From positions 3,628,710 to 3,692,709 of the forward strand of contig NZ_BOQE01000001.1 of assembly GCF_023705585.1 (NCBI RefSeq): a DNA stretch of 64,000 nucleotides. The letters are read 5' to 3'. The notes below the pieces were generated by a model, which worked only from the letters and a program-made list of their open reading frames with translations, was not told the DNA's origin and searched no databases. Positions within the stretch are counted from its first letter, which is position 1; each line of letters begins with the position of its first letter. The DNA comes from Collibacillus ludicampi (lineage in GTDB: Bacteria > Bacillota > Bacilli > Tumebacillales > BOQE01). Positions 8,300 through 17,162 of this stretch are shown piece by piece. The position numbers and the translations under genes were made by a program.

Positions 8300-9291
8300 T
8301 GCTCTCCCTCCTCCAGGACAAGATCGTCAGCAGTGATCATCATCAGTTCCTCGCGCGTCGGAGATTTGACATGTAAGAGACGCACCGCCTGTTGTCGAAT
8401 GGCCCGTTCTATGATATTGCGTACCATGCGGGCGTTGGAAAAATTTACTTTCCGATGTTGAATGCAAGCCCGCAAATATTGGCGCAATTTCACATCCGCT
8501 TCTGTCGACAAGCGATATTCACGAGAGCGTAACATGAATTTCGCGATCTGCATCAGTTCATTCTCTTCATAATCTTCAAATGTGACGGTAATGGGAAAGC
8601 GCGAAGGAAGTCCGGGATTGGTACGTAAAAAAAGGTCCATCTCATAACCATAGCCCGCTAATATTAAGATGAAATCGTTTTTATGGTCTTCCATCGCCTT
8701 GACTAACGTATCGATCGCTTCTTTACCAAAATCTTTTTCGCCGCCGCGCGCCAGGCTGTATGCCTCGTCGATGAACAGAATGCCTCCCAACGCTTTCTTC
8801 ACATGCTCCCTTGTTTTTTGTGCCGTATGTCCGATATATTCACCCACCAGATCGGCGCGTTCCACTTCGACCAAGTGTCCCTTCGAGAGAACCCCCATCT
8901 CGCGCAACAACCTCGCGAGGATTCGAGCCACTGTCGTCTTTCCCGTTCCCGGATTTCCGCGAAAGATCATATGCAATACGACCGGTTCGGCAACAAGTCG
9001 GGCTGCCTTACGCCGCTCTTGTATCTGTATGAATGCGTAAATTTCTTTCACCAATGATTTTACTTGTCGGAGGCCTATTAAATGATCCAATTCGCTCATA
9101 ATGGCTTCAAAGCGATCGGAATCTGCTTGCAAGGAGCGGCCGATCTCGCGCTTTATCCCGAACTCCTCGTGTGTATGAAGTCGTCTCAATGCATCATTCA
9201 GCGCCATCTGCCCCGATCGAAACGGTTCCAAAATCTCGTCTAGATCTCGATGGATGGGAGGGCGCTGACCGCTCTTCATCAATGTCTTCAC
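8296..9291 (-). CDS. spoVK: Stage V sporulation protein K, AAA+ ATPase
   Basis: 331 aa with Walker A GNPGTGKTT, Walker B LFIDEAYSL, sensor-type residues and arginine-rich C-terminal lid, all typical of SpoVK/CbxX AAA+ proteins. SpoVK is needed for spore maturation in B. subtilis and lies just before hflX there too. The GTG start at 9291 follows GGGAGTGAGG; an ATG four codons later is an alternative. It heads the block spoVK, GTPase, UbiA-like, small membrane protein. Confidence 0.92.
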   Translation of the reverse strand: MKTLMKSGQRPPIHRDLDEILEPFRSGQMALNDALRRLHTHEEFGIKREIGRSLQADSDRFEAIMSELDHLIGLRQVKSLVKEIYAFIQIQERRKAARLVAEPVVLHMIFRGNPGTGKTTVARILARLLREMGVLSKGHLVEVERADLVGEYIGHTAQKTREHVKKALGGILFIDEAYSLARGGEKDFGKEAIDTLVKAMEDHKNDFILILAGYGYEMDLFLRTNPGLPSRFPITVTFEDYEENELMQIAKFMLRSREYRLSTEADVKLRQYLRACIQHRKVNFSNARMVRNIIERAIRQQAVRLLHVKSPTREELMMITADDLVLEEGEQ

Positions 9292-9319
9292 ACCTCACTC
9301 CCAAAAGAGATTGGTATAG

Positions 9320-9334
9320 TATACGCGCGCGTAT
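9320..9334. other. Alternating purine-pyrimidine palindrome upstream of spoVK
   Basis: ATACGCGCGCGTAT is a perfect 14-bp palindrome of alternating purine and pyrimidine, about 30 nt before spoVK. It could be an operator; no protein is assigned. The stretch from here to 9516 otherwise shows nothing I can support. Confidence 0.35.
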
Positions 9335-9516
9335 GGGATTAGGTGATCGCCTAGAAATCTTCACCACGAAGATCCGATTAAAGGATGGGGGGCTGTCCCA
9401 ACATGACCCGATCAAACAAAAAGACCGCCTCACTCATCTGTGAAACGGTCCAAAAACATAGTGGCACTGCTTAGCGGAATCACCATGCTACAGTATCGTA
9501 GCAACTTGTCGTTCTA

Positions 9517-9766
9517 CCGGATATAGTTGAACCACTCGTATCTCTCGTTGAGCTTCTCAAAGATTGTAGGTTTAGATACCTCGGGTTGATTCGAAAGCTC
9601 GCTGACTTTTTTCTGTATCTTCTTAACCTCTACAGTATCGAGAACCTGTTCTGCTACTTTTTATAAACACCCTTTTCTTCAGACCGTACTCCATAGCCCA
9701 CCAATGTGGTTGAACGATTCATTCTTATAGTCCTCTTTGTGACCTGTCCTTTAGAAGGTATCAATT
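9517..9766 (-). pseudogene. Decayed copy of the 31.8-kb anchored-protein gene
   Basis: About 250 nt align closely with 32019-32284, the 5' half and upstream region of the intact 148-aa gene. Shared blocks include GTTGAACCACTCG, GTTGAGCTTCTCA, CTACAGTATCGAGAACC and TCCATAGCCCACC. The copy lacks the 3' half, has one T fewer in the CTTTTTATAAACACC block and a deletion over the signal-anchor start, so no frame is intact. A duplicate that has decayed. Confidence 0.8.
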
Positions 9767-9941
9767 TAATTCACTGTTGTTTTTGTAAATAATCAAGACA
9801 TCGCTTCCCTAACAGCGAAAATTATATTTTCTTAACGAAAATTACACAAAAATTACTCGAAATTCTTTCATATTCTATGAAATAATTTCATTAAATGTTT
9901 TATTATACTTATGAAATAAAAATTAAAAGAGGTGATGTGTT

Positions 9942-10948
9942 GTGAAAAAAACAATGGCTACTTTAACCATGATTTCAGCACTTTCATTAGTGCGGTTCCT
10001 GTTTTTGCAAAAGGAGGTAACGGTAACATTCAAATTATAGGGAACGGTCATGCTCATCAAAACATTCACATTACAAATACAACCAATGTTGTCAATAACA
10101 CATTCGTTTTCGACGATGTAAAAGGACATTGGGCAAATAAATACATATTGGATCTTGTGAAAAAAGGGATACTCTCCGGTAAAAGTAAACAGAAATTCGA
10201 TCCAGATACTCAGGTAACACGCGCAGAATTCGCTACAATGGTTACGCGGTATTTTCAATTAAAAAATGAATCGACTCAACAAGACTTTGAAGATGTGCCT
10301 CCTACTTCTTGGGAGTATAAGTATGTAGAAGCCGCTAAAAATTACTTTGATGCCTACCGTACTTTAGATGGCGGTCTTCTGTTCAAACCCTTTGAGGGTG
10401 ATAAGCGCGAAGACGTAGCAGTCACTTTGGTAAAAATCTTACTCAAGCAAAATCCGGATATGCAATTGTTAGATGCCGATACTGCAACACAATTATTACA
10501 AGAAAACTTCCCGAAAGATTATGCAAAGATTCCACAAGCACTCCAACCTTATGTAGCTACGGCAGTTAAATATGATTTGATGCACGGATATGGAGATGGT
10601 TCTTTTAGACCTGCTCGTGTTGTTTCACGCGCGGAAGCTGCCACATTACTTGATCGCTTACAAGATAGTACAGTCGTTGTAATGGGAGATCAATCAAATA
10701 CGGGTGCTACAACTACAACGACTACATCTTCCGGCACGGAAACCACTGGCTCTCAACAATCTGTAGAAACTTCTGCCTCGAGTGGGTCTACAACTTCCGA
10801 TACACAAGCTTCCAATCAAGATTCCGAAGATAGTTCAACTTCTGGAAACCAATCAACTCAAACCACTACATCAGGTAATACCAACGGTTCTACTTCTACG
10901 GAAACAGTAGCATCAAACGTGTATGGCACCACAACAAATAATCAATAA
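9942..10948 (+). pseudogene. S-layer-homology protein, frameshifted in the signal peptide
   Basis: The expected start is GTG at 9942 behind AGAGGTGAT and begins MKKTMATLTMISALSLV, a classic signal peptide. The frame then runs off, while the signal-peptide end AVPVFAKGG continues one frame back. A single missing base near 9990-10000 therefore separates the two halves. Downstream, three SLH domains are visible (FDDVKGHWANKYI; FEDVPPTSWEYKYV; GYGDGSFRPARVVSRAEA), then a Ser/Thr/Gly/Gln-rich tail of about 80 residues. SLH domains hold proteins on cell-wall polymer. Either a real inactivation, slippage at the T5 run, or a sequencing error. Confidence 0.75.
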
Positions 10949-10957
10949 GATAGATAA

Positions 10958-10992
10958 TAGAGAGGTGCGGGCACTCGCCTTCGACCTCTCTA
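10958..10992. terminator. Hairpin after the SLH gene
   Basis: TAGAGAGGT and ACCTCTCTA pair perfectly over 9 bp with a 17-nt loop, 10 nt after the stop. There is no clear T-run, so termination is likely but not certain. Confidence 0.5.
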
Positions 10993-11113
10993 CAAGTAAA
11001 CGTATCATGACGAAGCATTCGACAATGGTTTCCAGCCTTCGCTCTTGCCAATAGGTAAGGTCGAGGGCTTTTTTAAGTGTTTGGTGGATTTCTTTGTCTT
11101 CAAGCGAAAGCAC
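10993..11113 (-). other. Possible gene fragment
   Basis: A frame starting at GTG 11113 reads LEDKEIHQTLKKAL then a Tyr-Trp-Gln-Glu-Arg-Arg segment, with coding-like composition, but runs into the SLH-gene hairpin. Upstream sequence seems to continue it in another frame. I do not recognise it and think it is a relic. Confidence 0.2.
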
Positions 11114-11191
11114 CTGCTTACTTCTTCATTTAGGACTTCTACTTAGTGATAACGTTTATTCCGGGAGTACTCACAGAAAACACCGCAGAGA

Positions 11192-11222
11192 GCCCATTCC
11201 TTTAGGCGTGGGAGGGATGGGC
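11192..11222. mobile_element. Possible solo right end of an IS200/IS605-type element
   Basis: GCCCATTCC then TTTAGGCGTGGGA then GGGATGGGC forms an imperfect hairpin. The CCTTTAGGCGTGGGAGG signature resembles right-end / omega-RNA hairpins of TnpB-bearing elements as I remember them. No TnpB or TnpA gene is present, so at best a remnant. Confidence 0.3.
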
Positions 11223-11271
11223 CATTTTCGCTCCCTCTGCATTGAGTGAATCCTTCAAATTCGTCTATACG

Positions 11272-11309
11272 AAAGCCTCATTCGAAAAGTTCGAAGGAGG
11301 CTTTTTAGG
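11272..11309. terminator. Terminator hairpin
   Basis: AAGCCTC and GAGGCTT enclose a second inner stem TTCGAA/TTCGAA and are followed by a T5 run on the plus strand. It lies between the SLH gene and the convergent phosphodiesterase gene. Confidence 0.75.
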
Positions 11310-11381
11310 AATGAGATTCGCAAAACTTCACCCATCGTTTGTCCTCGGCTGTTATTTTTTCTTCCTTATATCTTCAACATC

Positions 11382-12914
11382 TCATTTTTTCTTCTCGAGT
11401 ACTTCTTGAATCCCAGGTAATATTTGTGTATGTTCTATCTGCACAGCTTGAAGCGCATGAGGGTCGAGTCCAAGCATTTTCAAAATCGTAGGTGCGACTT
11501 GCATGGTTTGAACTGGAGCGGTATTTTGTTGGGCTTTTCCTATCCCTGCGAAGGATACCAATAATGCCACATTCGTATCATCGTGGCTAAAACCACCATG
11601 TTCAGCAATCTTTTTTCCAGGTTTTGTGTATATTACCCCTTCATTGGGTTGGACAACAATATCAGGTACTCTTGAATCAGTGAGGGGATTATTGAATATC
11701 CACTGGGACTTCGAATTTGAGAAAGAATATACATCTTTAATGTTCGCTTTTTCCTTATTCTTTTTGATAGCAGCTACCACGGAATCAATCTTGGACTGAT
11801 CAGTAAGCCAGATCAATGCAACGTCATCTGCAGTCACTTGAGCAATGAGGTCAGAGGGTACACCTTCAGTGATCAGGCTTTTATCCGTTATTTTCAGTTT
11901 AGCAGGGTCGATCGGGGATTGCCCGTGTTTAGCAGTTATAATGATAAGTGTAGAATCAAAAAGATGTTGTTTTTTTAATTCATTCGTGATTTTGCCAATG
12001 GATTCATCTGTATGTGTTAAGGCCTCTGCAAGACCATTACTGAACGTTCCGTTGCCATCGGTATAACCGTTTCCAGGGAGTTTTTGGGCAACACTAACAG
12101 CTTGAAAATTCATGCCAAATATCGTTGGTACGGGAGCGGATTTTGTCCCTTTGTGATCCTTGCCGTCGATTTCATTCAGAAGAGCCGCTACCTTTAAATC
12201 ATCGTTTGCCTCAGTACTAGCTATACTGGTGGTGGCATCACCATTGGCTGCTATTTCAGGAGTATACAAGTCGTCAACACCTTTGCCAGACGGCCCATTC
12301 ACTAAATCATACGCAAGATGTTTGTCCGCCCATGCCGTACGTTTTCCGGCAGCCTTGATAACTTCAAAAATAGTATTTACTCGTAAATAATTGTGAGGAT
12401 AGACGGGCTTTTTTGTCACAGGGTCACGGGGTAACGCATCAGGATTCATGCCACCACCGCCATCAAGTTTACTGAAGTCGTTATCGATGGACTCGTCATA
12501 AAGAACCTCGGTTCCTGGTTTATCACCTGCTTTACTTGCGATAGGTGGTAAGAGTTTTCTATCATAGCTGTCATCATAAAAAACGCCGGTTGAATTCGGA
12601 GAACCGCCTGTCACTAAAGACAGAAGACCTGGGAACGAGTCAGATGGCTTTGAGGTGGAGGCATTCGTATAGGTAATTCCATGGTTGCTTAAAGCCGCCA
12701 GATTAGAATGTGGATGGTTTTTCACGTAGTTAGCGAGGTCACTTGCATGCAATCCATCTACACTAATTAATAAAACTCGTTGTACTGCATGATGCTGACT
12801 GTCACTATTAACGTTGATGGATGTTTCCTTTAACGCATAACTGGGTGTCGCGAAAATAGGACTTAACGCAAGGATACTGCTAGCAAGCCCAATGGCTGTT
12901 ATCTTAGACTTCAT
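11382..12914 (-). CDS. Secreted type I phosphodiesterase / nucleotide pyrophosphatase (alkaline-phosphatase fold)
   Basis: 510 aa. A signal peptide (MKSKITAIGLASSILA, cleavage near TPSYA) is followed by LLISVDGLHASDL, the first metal site, and KPSDSFPGLLSLVTGG, where the Ser/Thr nucleophile of this superfamily sits. HGQSPID and HGGFSHDD give the later metal ligands. The family (PF01663-like) hydrolyses phosphodiesters or pyrophosphates outside the cell. The ORF is 12 codons longer, but GGGAG precedes the ATG at 12914 and the signal peptide starts there. The gene stands alone, AT-rich, in a degraded accessory stretch. Confidence 0.82.
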   Translation of the reverse strand: MKSKITAIGLASSILALSPIFATPSYALKETSINVNSDSQHHAVQRVLLISVDGLHASDLANYVKNHPHSNLAALSNHGITYTNASTSKPSDSFPGLLSLVTGGSPNSTGVFYDDSYDRKLLPPIASKAGDKPGTEVLYDESIDNDFSKLDGGGGMNPDALPRDPVTKKPVYPHNYLRVNTIFEVIKAAGKRTAWADKHLAYDLVNGPSGKGVDDLYTPEIAANGDATTSIASTEANDDLKVAALLNEIDGKDHKGTKSAPVPTIFGMNFQAVSVAQKLPGNGYTDGNGTFSNGLAEALTHTDESIGKITNELKKQHLFDSTLIIITAKHGQSPIDPAKLKITDKSLITEGVPSDLIAQVTADDVALIWLTDQSKIDSVVAAIKKNKEKANIKDVYSFSNSKSQWIFNNPLTDSRVPDIVVQPNEGVIYTKPGKKIAEHGGFSHDDTNVALLVSFAGIGKAQQNTAPVQTMQVAPTILKMLGLDPHALQAVQIEHTQILPGIQEVLEKKK

Positions 12915-13187
12915 TTTCTTCAACTCCCTATGGTATTTAACTAGTAGCAAAATAATAATAAAAAACTAATATTAATCGGAAGTTAAATTAGTGCAAATAT
13001 TCATCATACGGAACATTTACATTCTTTACATTTCAGAATCAATATTATCGTCTTGAGCATAGATGCGGTCTCGTAGTACGTGCTATCAACAGTACCCTTC
13101 TGTATGTAAGGTAAAAAAAGATGTAATACCAAAGAGAATGTTAAATAATAGATTATGAATAAAGATGAGTATAACCCACAAAGGAAC

Positions 13188-13478
13188 CTAAAAAAGATTT
13201 TTAGAATAAAGAGTCAACATGCACCATGTAAGAACAGGGTTTTGAATTTTTAAAAAGTCGCCCTTTGTTTTTGTTAATTCAACAAATATAGGGAATTTTT
13301 TAATAACATAAGATAAGATCAGTATGGCGATAAGAAGTAAACCAAAGAAAACCTGACCCGTAAATTGATTGGCTTTCCCTCCCCCTTTTATAAGCAGAAA
13401 TACATAAAGCATTAAAGTTAACATAGATGATATACCAACTACAAAATTCGCTGTAGAATACTTCTGTGTAGTTTTCAA
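13188..13478 (-). CDS. Small two-helix membrane protein, unknown
   Basis: 96 aa from a TTG start with AGAAGGTGAT before it; the open frame runs 17 codons further without a ribosome site. Two hydrophobic helices (around VVGISSMLTLMLYVFLLI and FFGLLLIAILILSYVI) are joined by a short Gly/Lys loop, with a basic C-terminal part. Family not recognised. It lies 76 nt downstream of a possible 43-aa hydrophobic peptide on the same strand. Confidence 0.5.
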   Translation of the reverse strand: MKTTQKYSTANFVVGISSMLTLMLYVFLLIKGGGKANQFTGQVFFGLLLIAILILSYVIKKFPIFVELTKTKGDFLKIQNPVLTWCMLTLYSKNLF

Positions 13479-13554
13479 TTGAATATCACCTTCTACTTTA
13501 TTTGAAAAGACAGAGTGGAATGAAACCACCTTGTCTTTTCTCTATTCTCTATTT

Positions 13555-13686
13555 TTAAGCTACAGCCGCAATACCGATTACACCTAGATCCGGGAGAACG
13601 GAAATGAGCAATCCGGCAATTTCCCAAATGCCATAACCTTCCGCCAGGAGGTCGAGAAGTGGTTCTGTGTGACGTAATCGACCCAT
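13555..13686 (-). CDS. Possible 43-aa hydrophobic peptide
   Basis: A short frame starting MGRLRHTEPLLDLLAEGYG ends in a hydrophobic, Gly/Ala/Val-rich stretch (IAGLLISVLPDLGVIGIAAV). The ribosome site is weak (AAAGG very close to the ATG). It could be a peptide with the downstream two-helix protein as partner, or the tail of a lost gene. Nothing is recognised by family. Confidence 0.3.
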   Translation of the reverse strand: MGRLRHTEPLLDLLAEGYGIWEIAGLLISVLPDLGVIGIAAVA

Positions 13687-13689
13687 TGC

Positions 13690-13956
13690 CTTTGAATAAA
13701 AGTAATAGCCCCTACGTATACACACGTAAGGGCCTAGTGGAGGTTATGAGAGGTTGGATCCGACATTGAAAAGATTGGACACTCCTCATGCATCAATTCC
13801 CACGATCCCTTGTGTGGCTCGGAGTTGCGACATTATAAAACGTATAGAATGTCCAATTTTGTACGGTATTCACGCATCGCTATGATAAAGTATTTGCGCA
13901 TAATTATTTCGTGTAGGGAATAATGATGGATCATATCTCTCGAATTCTTAACCATC
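13690..13956. other. Non-coding accessory stretch
   Basis: No gene is supported. The sequence seems to be decayed coding DNA downstream of the XRE remnant, with stops in every frame. Confidence 0.4.
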
Positions 13957-14094
13957 TCACTGAGTGTTTGTGAGCAGTCCTATTAATTCCGCAAGTTTCT
14001 TTTGCTTGATACCACGCTCCTTTAGTATTTCCTTTACGAGGGGTTTTTGATGTGAGAATATGGGAGATCGATGTAGTTCAAACGCCAGTATCAT
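13957..14094 (-). pseudogene. Remnant of an XRE-type helix-turn-helix regulator
   Basis: A 45-codon frame contains KEILKERGIKQKKLAELIGL, a good first half of an XRE/Cro HTH, then stops. A different frame continues SEMVKN, as in the second half of such domains, so a frameshift is likely. The IS4-type element has inserted just upstream (from 14111) and would have cut off any promoter. Confidence 0.5.
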
Positions 14095-14101
14095 TTTAAT
14101 T

Positions 14102-14110
14102 GGTGAATGT
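14102..14110. repeat. Target-site duplication, left
   Basis: GGTGAATGT directly abuts the left inverted repeat of the IS element and is repeated exactly at 15543-15551. Confidence 0.9.
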
Positions 14111-15542
14111 CACTAGTGTTGCATAAATTATAACTGAATTTTCTGCGTTTTAATCTAATGCTATTTTAACAAAATAAGGACAGAGCACGTTAAAGGTAGC
14201 CCCGCCCATTTGGTATAATATGTATATTCTAAAAAGAAAGGGTTCCGTTACTGTCCTGTATTCTGGCATGCCGATTCATTGCTGAGATCTCTTACCTTCG
14301 CCTTTTTTTCGATGATCTATTGTACTTGAACCATTCTATGTAATCGCACCATAAGAAGGCCTTTAGACTTCGAAGCAACTCCAATAAGCTTTTGGTAGTT
14401 TGAATTTGCATCTTCATTAGAATCATCAGACAATAGGTGATCAAAGCAAGATACACTTGGTTCCAAACCGCCGTTTCGGAGAGACCATAAAACGTTTTGA
14501 TTCTCAAATGTTGTTTCATCCATTTAAAAAACAATTCGATTGCCCATCGTGTACGATATATGTCACTGATCTCTTCTGCTGACAAATCAAAACAGTTGGT
14601 AATAATTCTTATGTCATTGCCCTGTGAATCCTTTGCCTCGACCAGTCGAAGTACGTGATCCATGGGCTTTTGAGGGGATCCTAGCAACACTTTTGTGTCC
14701 GCAAGGACAGGACTCTCATGAAGCACTTGAGATTCCAGAAGGTAGAACGTTGCATTGTCCTTCAAACGGGTAACAAAGCCTATTCCCCTACGGCAATAAT
14801 CATCAAATTTCTTGTAATCGACATAACCACGATCAAACACATAGATGGCTTCCGAATCATCAATCAAGGAATCCATTTGTGTGATGTCATTAGGCTTCGC
14901 CGTCGTTAGACGAATCTGTTCAGGATAGACTTCATCATGATCGACAAATGCCAAGCTCACGTGGATTTTTATTCCCGCTTTGGTTTTCCGAAAGCTCGCC
15001 CAGCGGTATTTTGATAAACATAAACTGATCGTAGTTGAGTCTATGATTTTGTATGGCTTCCGCCCGGCAGGGTTAGCAGCCATGCATTGGATTTTTCCAA
15101 CTAAAGAAAAAAACAGATGAGCGAGTAGATCGGTATCCACCTGACGGTGTTTCCGTGAAAGTTGCGAATAGCTGATGGAATCTAATTGCAAGAATTCTTG
15201 CATATGAGGATTCAAGATATCTGCCGCAACGGCACGTAAACTTTCACGTTTTTGCAAGATGGCGTGCAGAAATAACAGGACGTAAGATTTCGTAGTAAGC
15301 TTCTTAGCGTATTTATCTTGTTGGTTTTGATCTACTTTTTCTTGAAAATTACACTGAAAAAGTGGTTCAACCCATTTACCAAATGCCGAAAGTAGGGTAT
15401 CCTTATCCTTGTCCATAAGTGTATTTCCTTTCAATGGATTTGGACAGGACTACCTGACCTCTCCATTGTAAAGGATTTTTTTATTTAAGAGATGAAAAAA
15501 ATAATAGAAGAATATTCTGAATTAATTAATGCAACACTAGTG
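14111..15542. mobile_element. Complete IS4-family insertion sequence, 1432 bp
   Basis: Terminal inverted repeats start CACTAGTGTTGCAT (14111-14124) and end ATGCAACACTAGTG (15529-15542), with imperfect similarity extending to about 35 bp. A perfect 9-bp direct repeat flanks it, and the transposase frame is intact. Insertion looks recent and the element may still be mobile. Confidence 0.93.
14292..15416 (-). CDS. IS4-family DDE transposase
   Basis: 374 aa from the ATG at 15416 preceded by AAAGGAAA; an in-frame TTG six codons upstream lacks a site. It has an N-terminal DUF4372-like region and an RNase-H-like core with first Asp in KIIDSTTI, second in VFDRGYVDY, and Glu in RTRWAIELFFKWMKQHL, the YREK-type signature of IS4. 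It cuts and pastes the element in which it lies. No frameshift or missing catalytic residue is seen. Confidence 0.92.
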   Translation of the reverse strand: MDKDKDTLLSAFGKWVEPLFQCNFQEKVDQNQQDKYAKKLTTKSYVLLFLHAILQKRESLRAVAADILNPHMQEFLQLDSISYSQLSRKHRQVDTDLLAHLFFSLVGKIQCMAANPAGRKPYKIIDSTTISLCLSKYRWASFRKTKAGIKIHVSLAFVDHDEVYPEQIRLTTAKPNDITQMDSLIDDSEAIYVFDRGYVDYKKFDDYCRRGIGFVTRLKDNATFYLLESQVLHESPVLADTKVLLGSPQKPMDHVLRLVEAKDSQGNDIRIITNCFDLSAEEISDIYRTRWAIELFFKWMKQHLRIKTFYGLSETAVWNQVYLALITYCLMILMKMQIQTTKSLLELLRSLKAFLWCDYIEWFKYNRSSKKRRR

Positions 15543-15551
15543 GGTGAATGT
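15543..15551. repeat. Target-site duplication, right
   Basis: GGTGAATGT, identical to 14102-14110. Confidence 0.9.
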
Positions 15552-15685
15552 GTAGTCTATATTGATCATTAATTAATATTTATTAAATATTTTATATCTC
15601 GCACAATCAATCCACAATGCGGGTCGTCCGGAAAGGGAATAAGGAACGGATCATTCCCTTGAACGCTGAAGTTCGCCTGTTCATT

Positions 15686-17047
15686 TTAGCGAAAAATCTT
15701 TCCTGGATTCAATATCCCGTTCGGGTCTAAAGTCTGCTTAAGACTGAGCATAACATCCAGCGCTTCCCCATGCTCTTTTCGCTGATATTTTGCTTTTCCG
15801 ACACCTACCCCATGTTCCCCCGAACAGGTGCCACCACGGCTTAGCGCATACTCGACAAGGCTGGCATTGATTTGCTCCGCTATCTGCATCTCTTCCGGAT
15901 CGTTGGGGTCAATCATCAGCAATGTATGAAAATTACCGTCTCCAATGTGTCCGAGAACACCCCCGTGAATTCCCGATTGATCGATAGTCTCGCGCGCACG
16001 TTCAACAGCTCCCGACAGTTCTGTCAAAGGTACGCAAATATCGGTTGTCATCATCTTCTTGCCCGGATACCCGTGTAAAAAAGCGTACGCCAAATGATGG
16101 CGAGCTTCCCACAGTTGCGCCCTTCTCTTTGAATCCGTCTCAAATTCGAACCCACGGCACCCATTCTCCATTGCAAGTTCCCTAGCGGATTCCATATCTT
16201 TTTTTAACCCATCTTCATTCCCATGGAATTCCAAAAACAAAGTAGGTGTTTCCGGAAAATCGGTCTTGCTGTGCAGATTTACTTGTCTGATGGATCGGGC
16301 GTCAACCAGTTCGATCCTGGCCACCGGTATACCGACCGAGATGATCGCCACGGCGGCGTCCACCGCATTTTTGACAGATGGAAAATTTGCTCTCGCCGCC
16401 ATGATCGCCTCCGGAATTCCATAGACCCGCAGGGTCAATTCCGTAAATACCCCCAAAGTCCCTTCCGATCCCACAAATAGCCCAGTCAAATGATAGCCGG
16501 AAGAAGATTTTGCTGCAAGTCCGCCCGTGTGGATGATCCTTCCGTCTGCCAGGACAACTTCCAGATCCCTGACCTGATCTCGCATTACGCCATAGCGAAC
16601 CGCCGTCGTACCGCTCGCGTTCGTTGCCGCCATTCCTCCCAGCGTCGCATCAGCTCCAGGATCTACTGAAAAAAAGAGCCCATATTTTTTTAACTCCTTG
16701 TTCAGCTGGCTTCTTGTAACACCTGGCTGTACGCGAACCAACAAATCATTTGGACGAACCTCTAGGATTTTGTTCATCAGTTGAAAATCGATGGAGATGC
16801 CACCTTGATACGGAATGACGTGTCCCTCCAAACTGCTGCCCAATCCGAACGGGGTAACCGGAATTTTGTAGTTATTTGCAAACTTGAGAATATTGATTAC
16901 ATCATATCTGTCTTTTGGAAAAACGACTACATCAGGCAGACTGGGCGTATGGTAAGACTCATCTTTTCCGTGTTGTTCCAATACAGTTGGGTTATTTGTT
17001 ACTTGTTCCTCCGATAATATACCGCGCAATTCACGGACTAAATCCAT
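15686..17047 (-). CDS. FAD-linked D-2-hydroxyacid oxidase (GlcD / D-lactate dehydrogenase-like)
   Basis: 453 aa. The PCMH-type FAD-binding domain shows TPFGLGSSLEGH and DPGADATLGGMAATNASGT; the C-terminal oxidase domain shows VLGHIGDGNFH and GTCSGEHGVG. Such enzymes oxidise glycolate, D-lactate or similar hydroxyacids to ketoacids, passing electrons to quinone or flavoprotein partners. ATG 17047 has GGAGG 10 nt before it; a GTG three codons upstream is too close. It ends the first catabolic operon, 115 nt after the MFS gene. The substrate cannot be read from sequence. Confidence 0.85.
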   Translation of the reverse strand: MDLVRELRGILSEEQVTNNPTVLEQHGKDESYHTPSLPDVVVFPKDRYDVINILKFANNYKIPVTPFGLGSSLEGHVIPYQGGISIDFQLMNKILEVRPNDLLVRVQPGVTRSQLNKELKKYGLFFSVDPGADATLGGMAATNASGTTAVRYGVMRDQVRDLEVVLADGRIIHTGGLAAKSSSGYHLTGLFVGSEGTLGVFTELTLRVYGIPEAIMAARANFPSVKNAVDAAVAIISVGIPVARIELVDARSIRQVNLHSKTDFPETPTLFLEFHGNEDGLKKDMESARELAMENGCRGFEFETDSKRRAQLWEARHHLAYAFLHGYPGKKMMTTDICVPLTELSGAVERARETIDQSGIHGGVLGHIGDGNFHTLLMIDPNDPEEMQIAEQINASLVEYALSRGGTCSGEHGVGVGKAKYQRKEHGEALDVMLSLKQTLDPNGILNPGKIFR

Positions 17048-17162
17048 TGAGTTCACTCCTCCGCCTCTGTAGGATAAACCCTGACGTTATTCCCGCCAGC
17101 TCTAACATAAAAACAGGTCATTCGATAGAGCCTTCCGATTCGAACGCCACCACAGAAATCGG

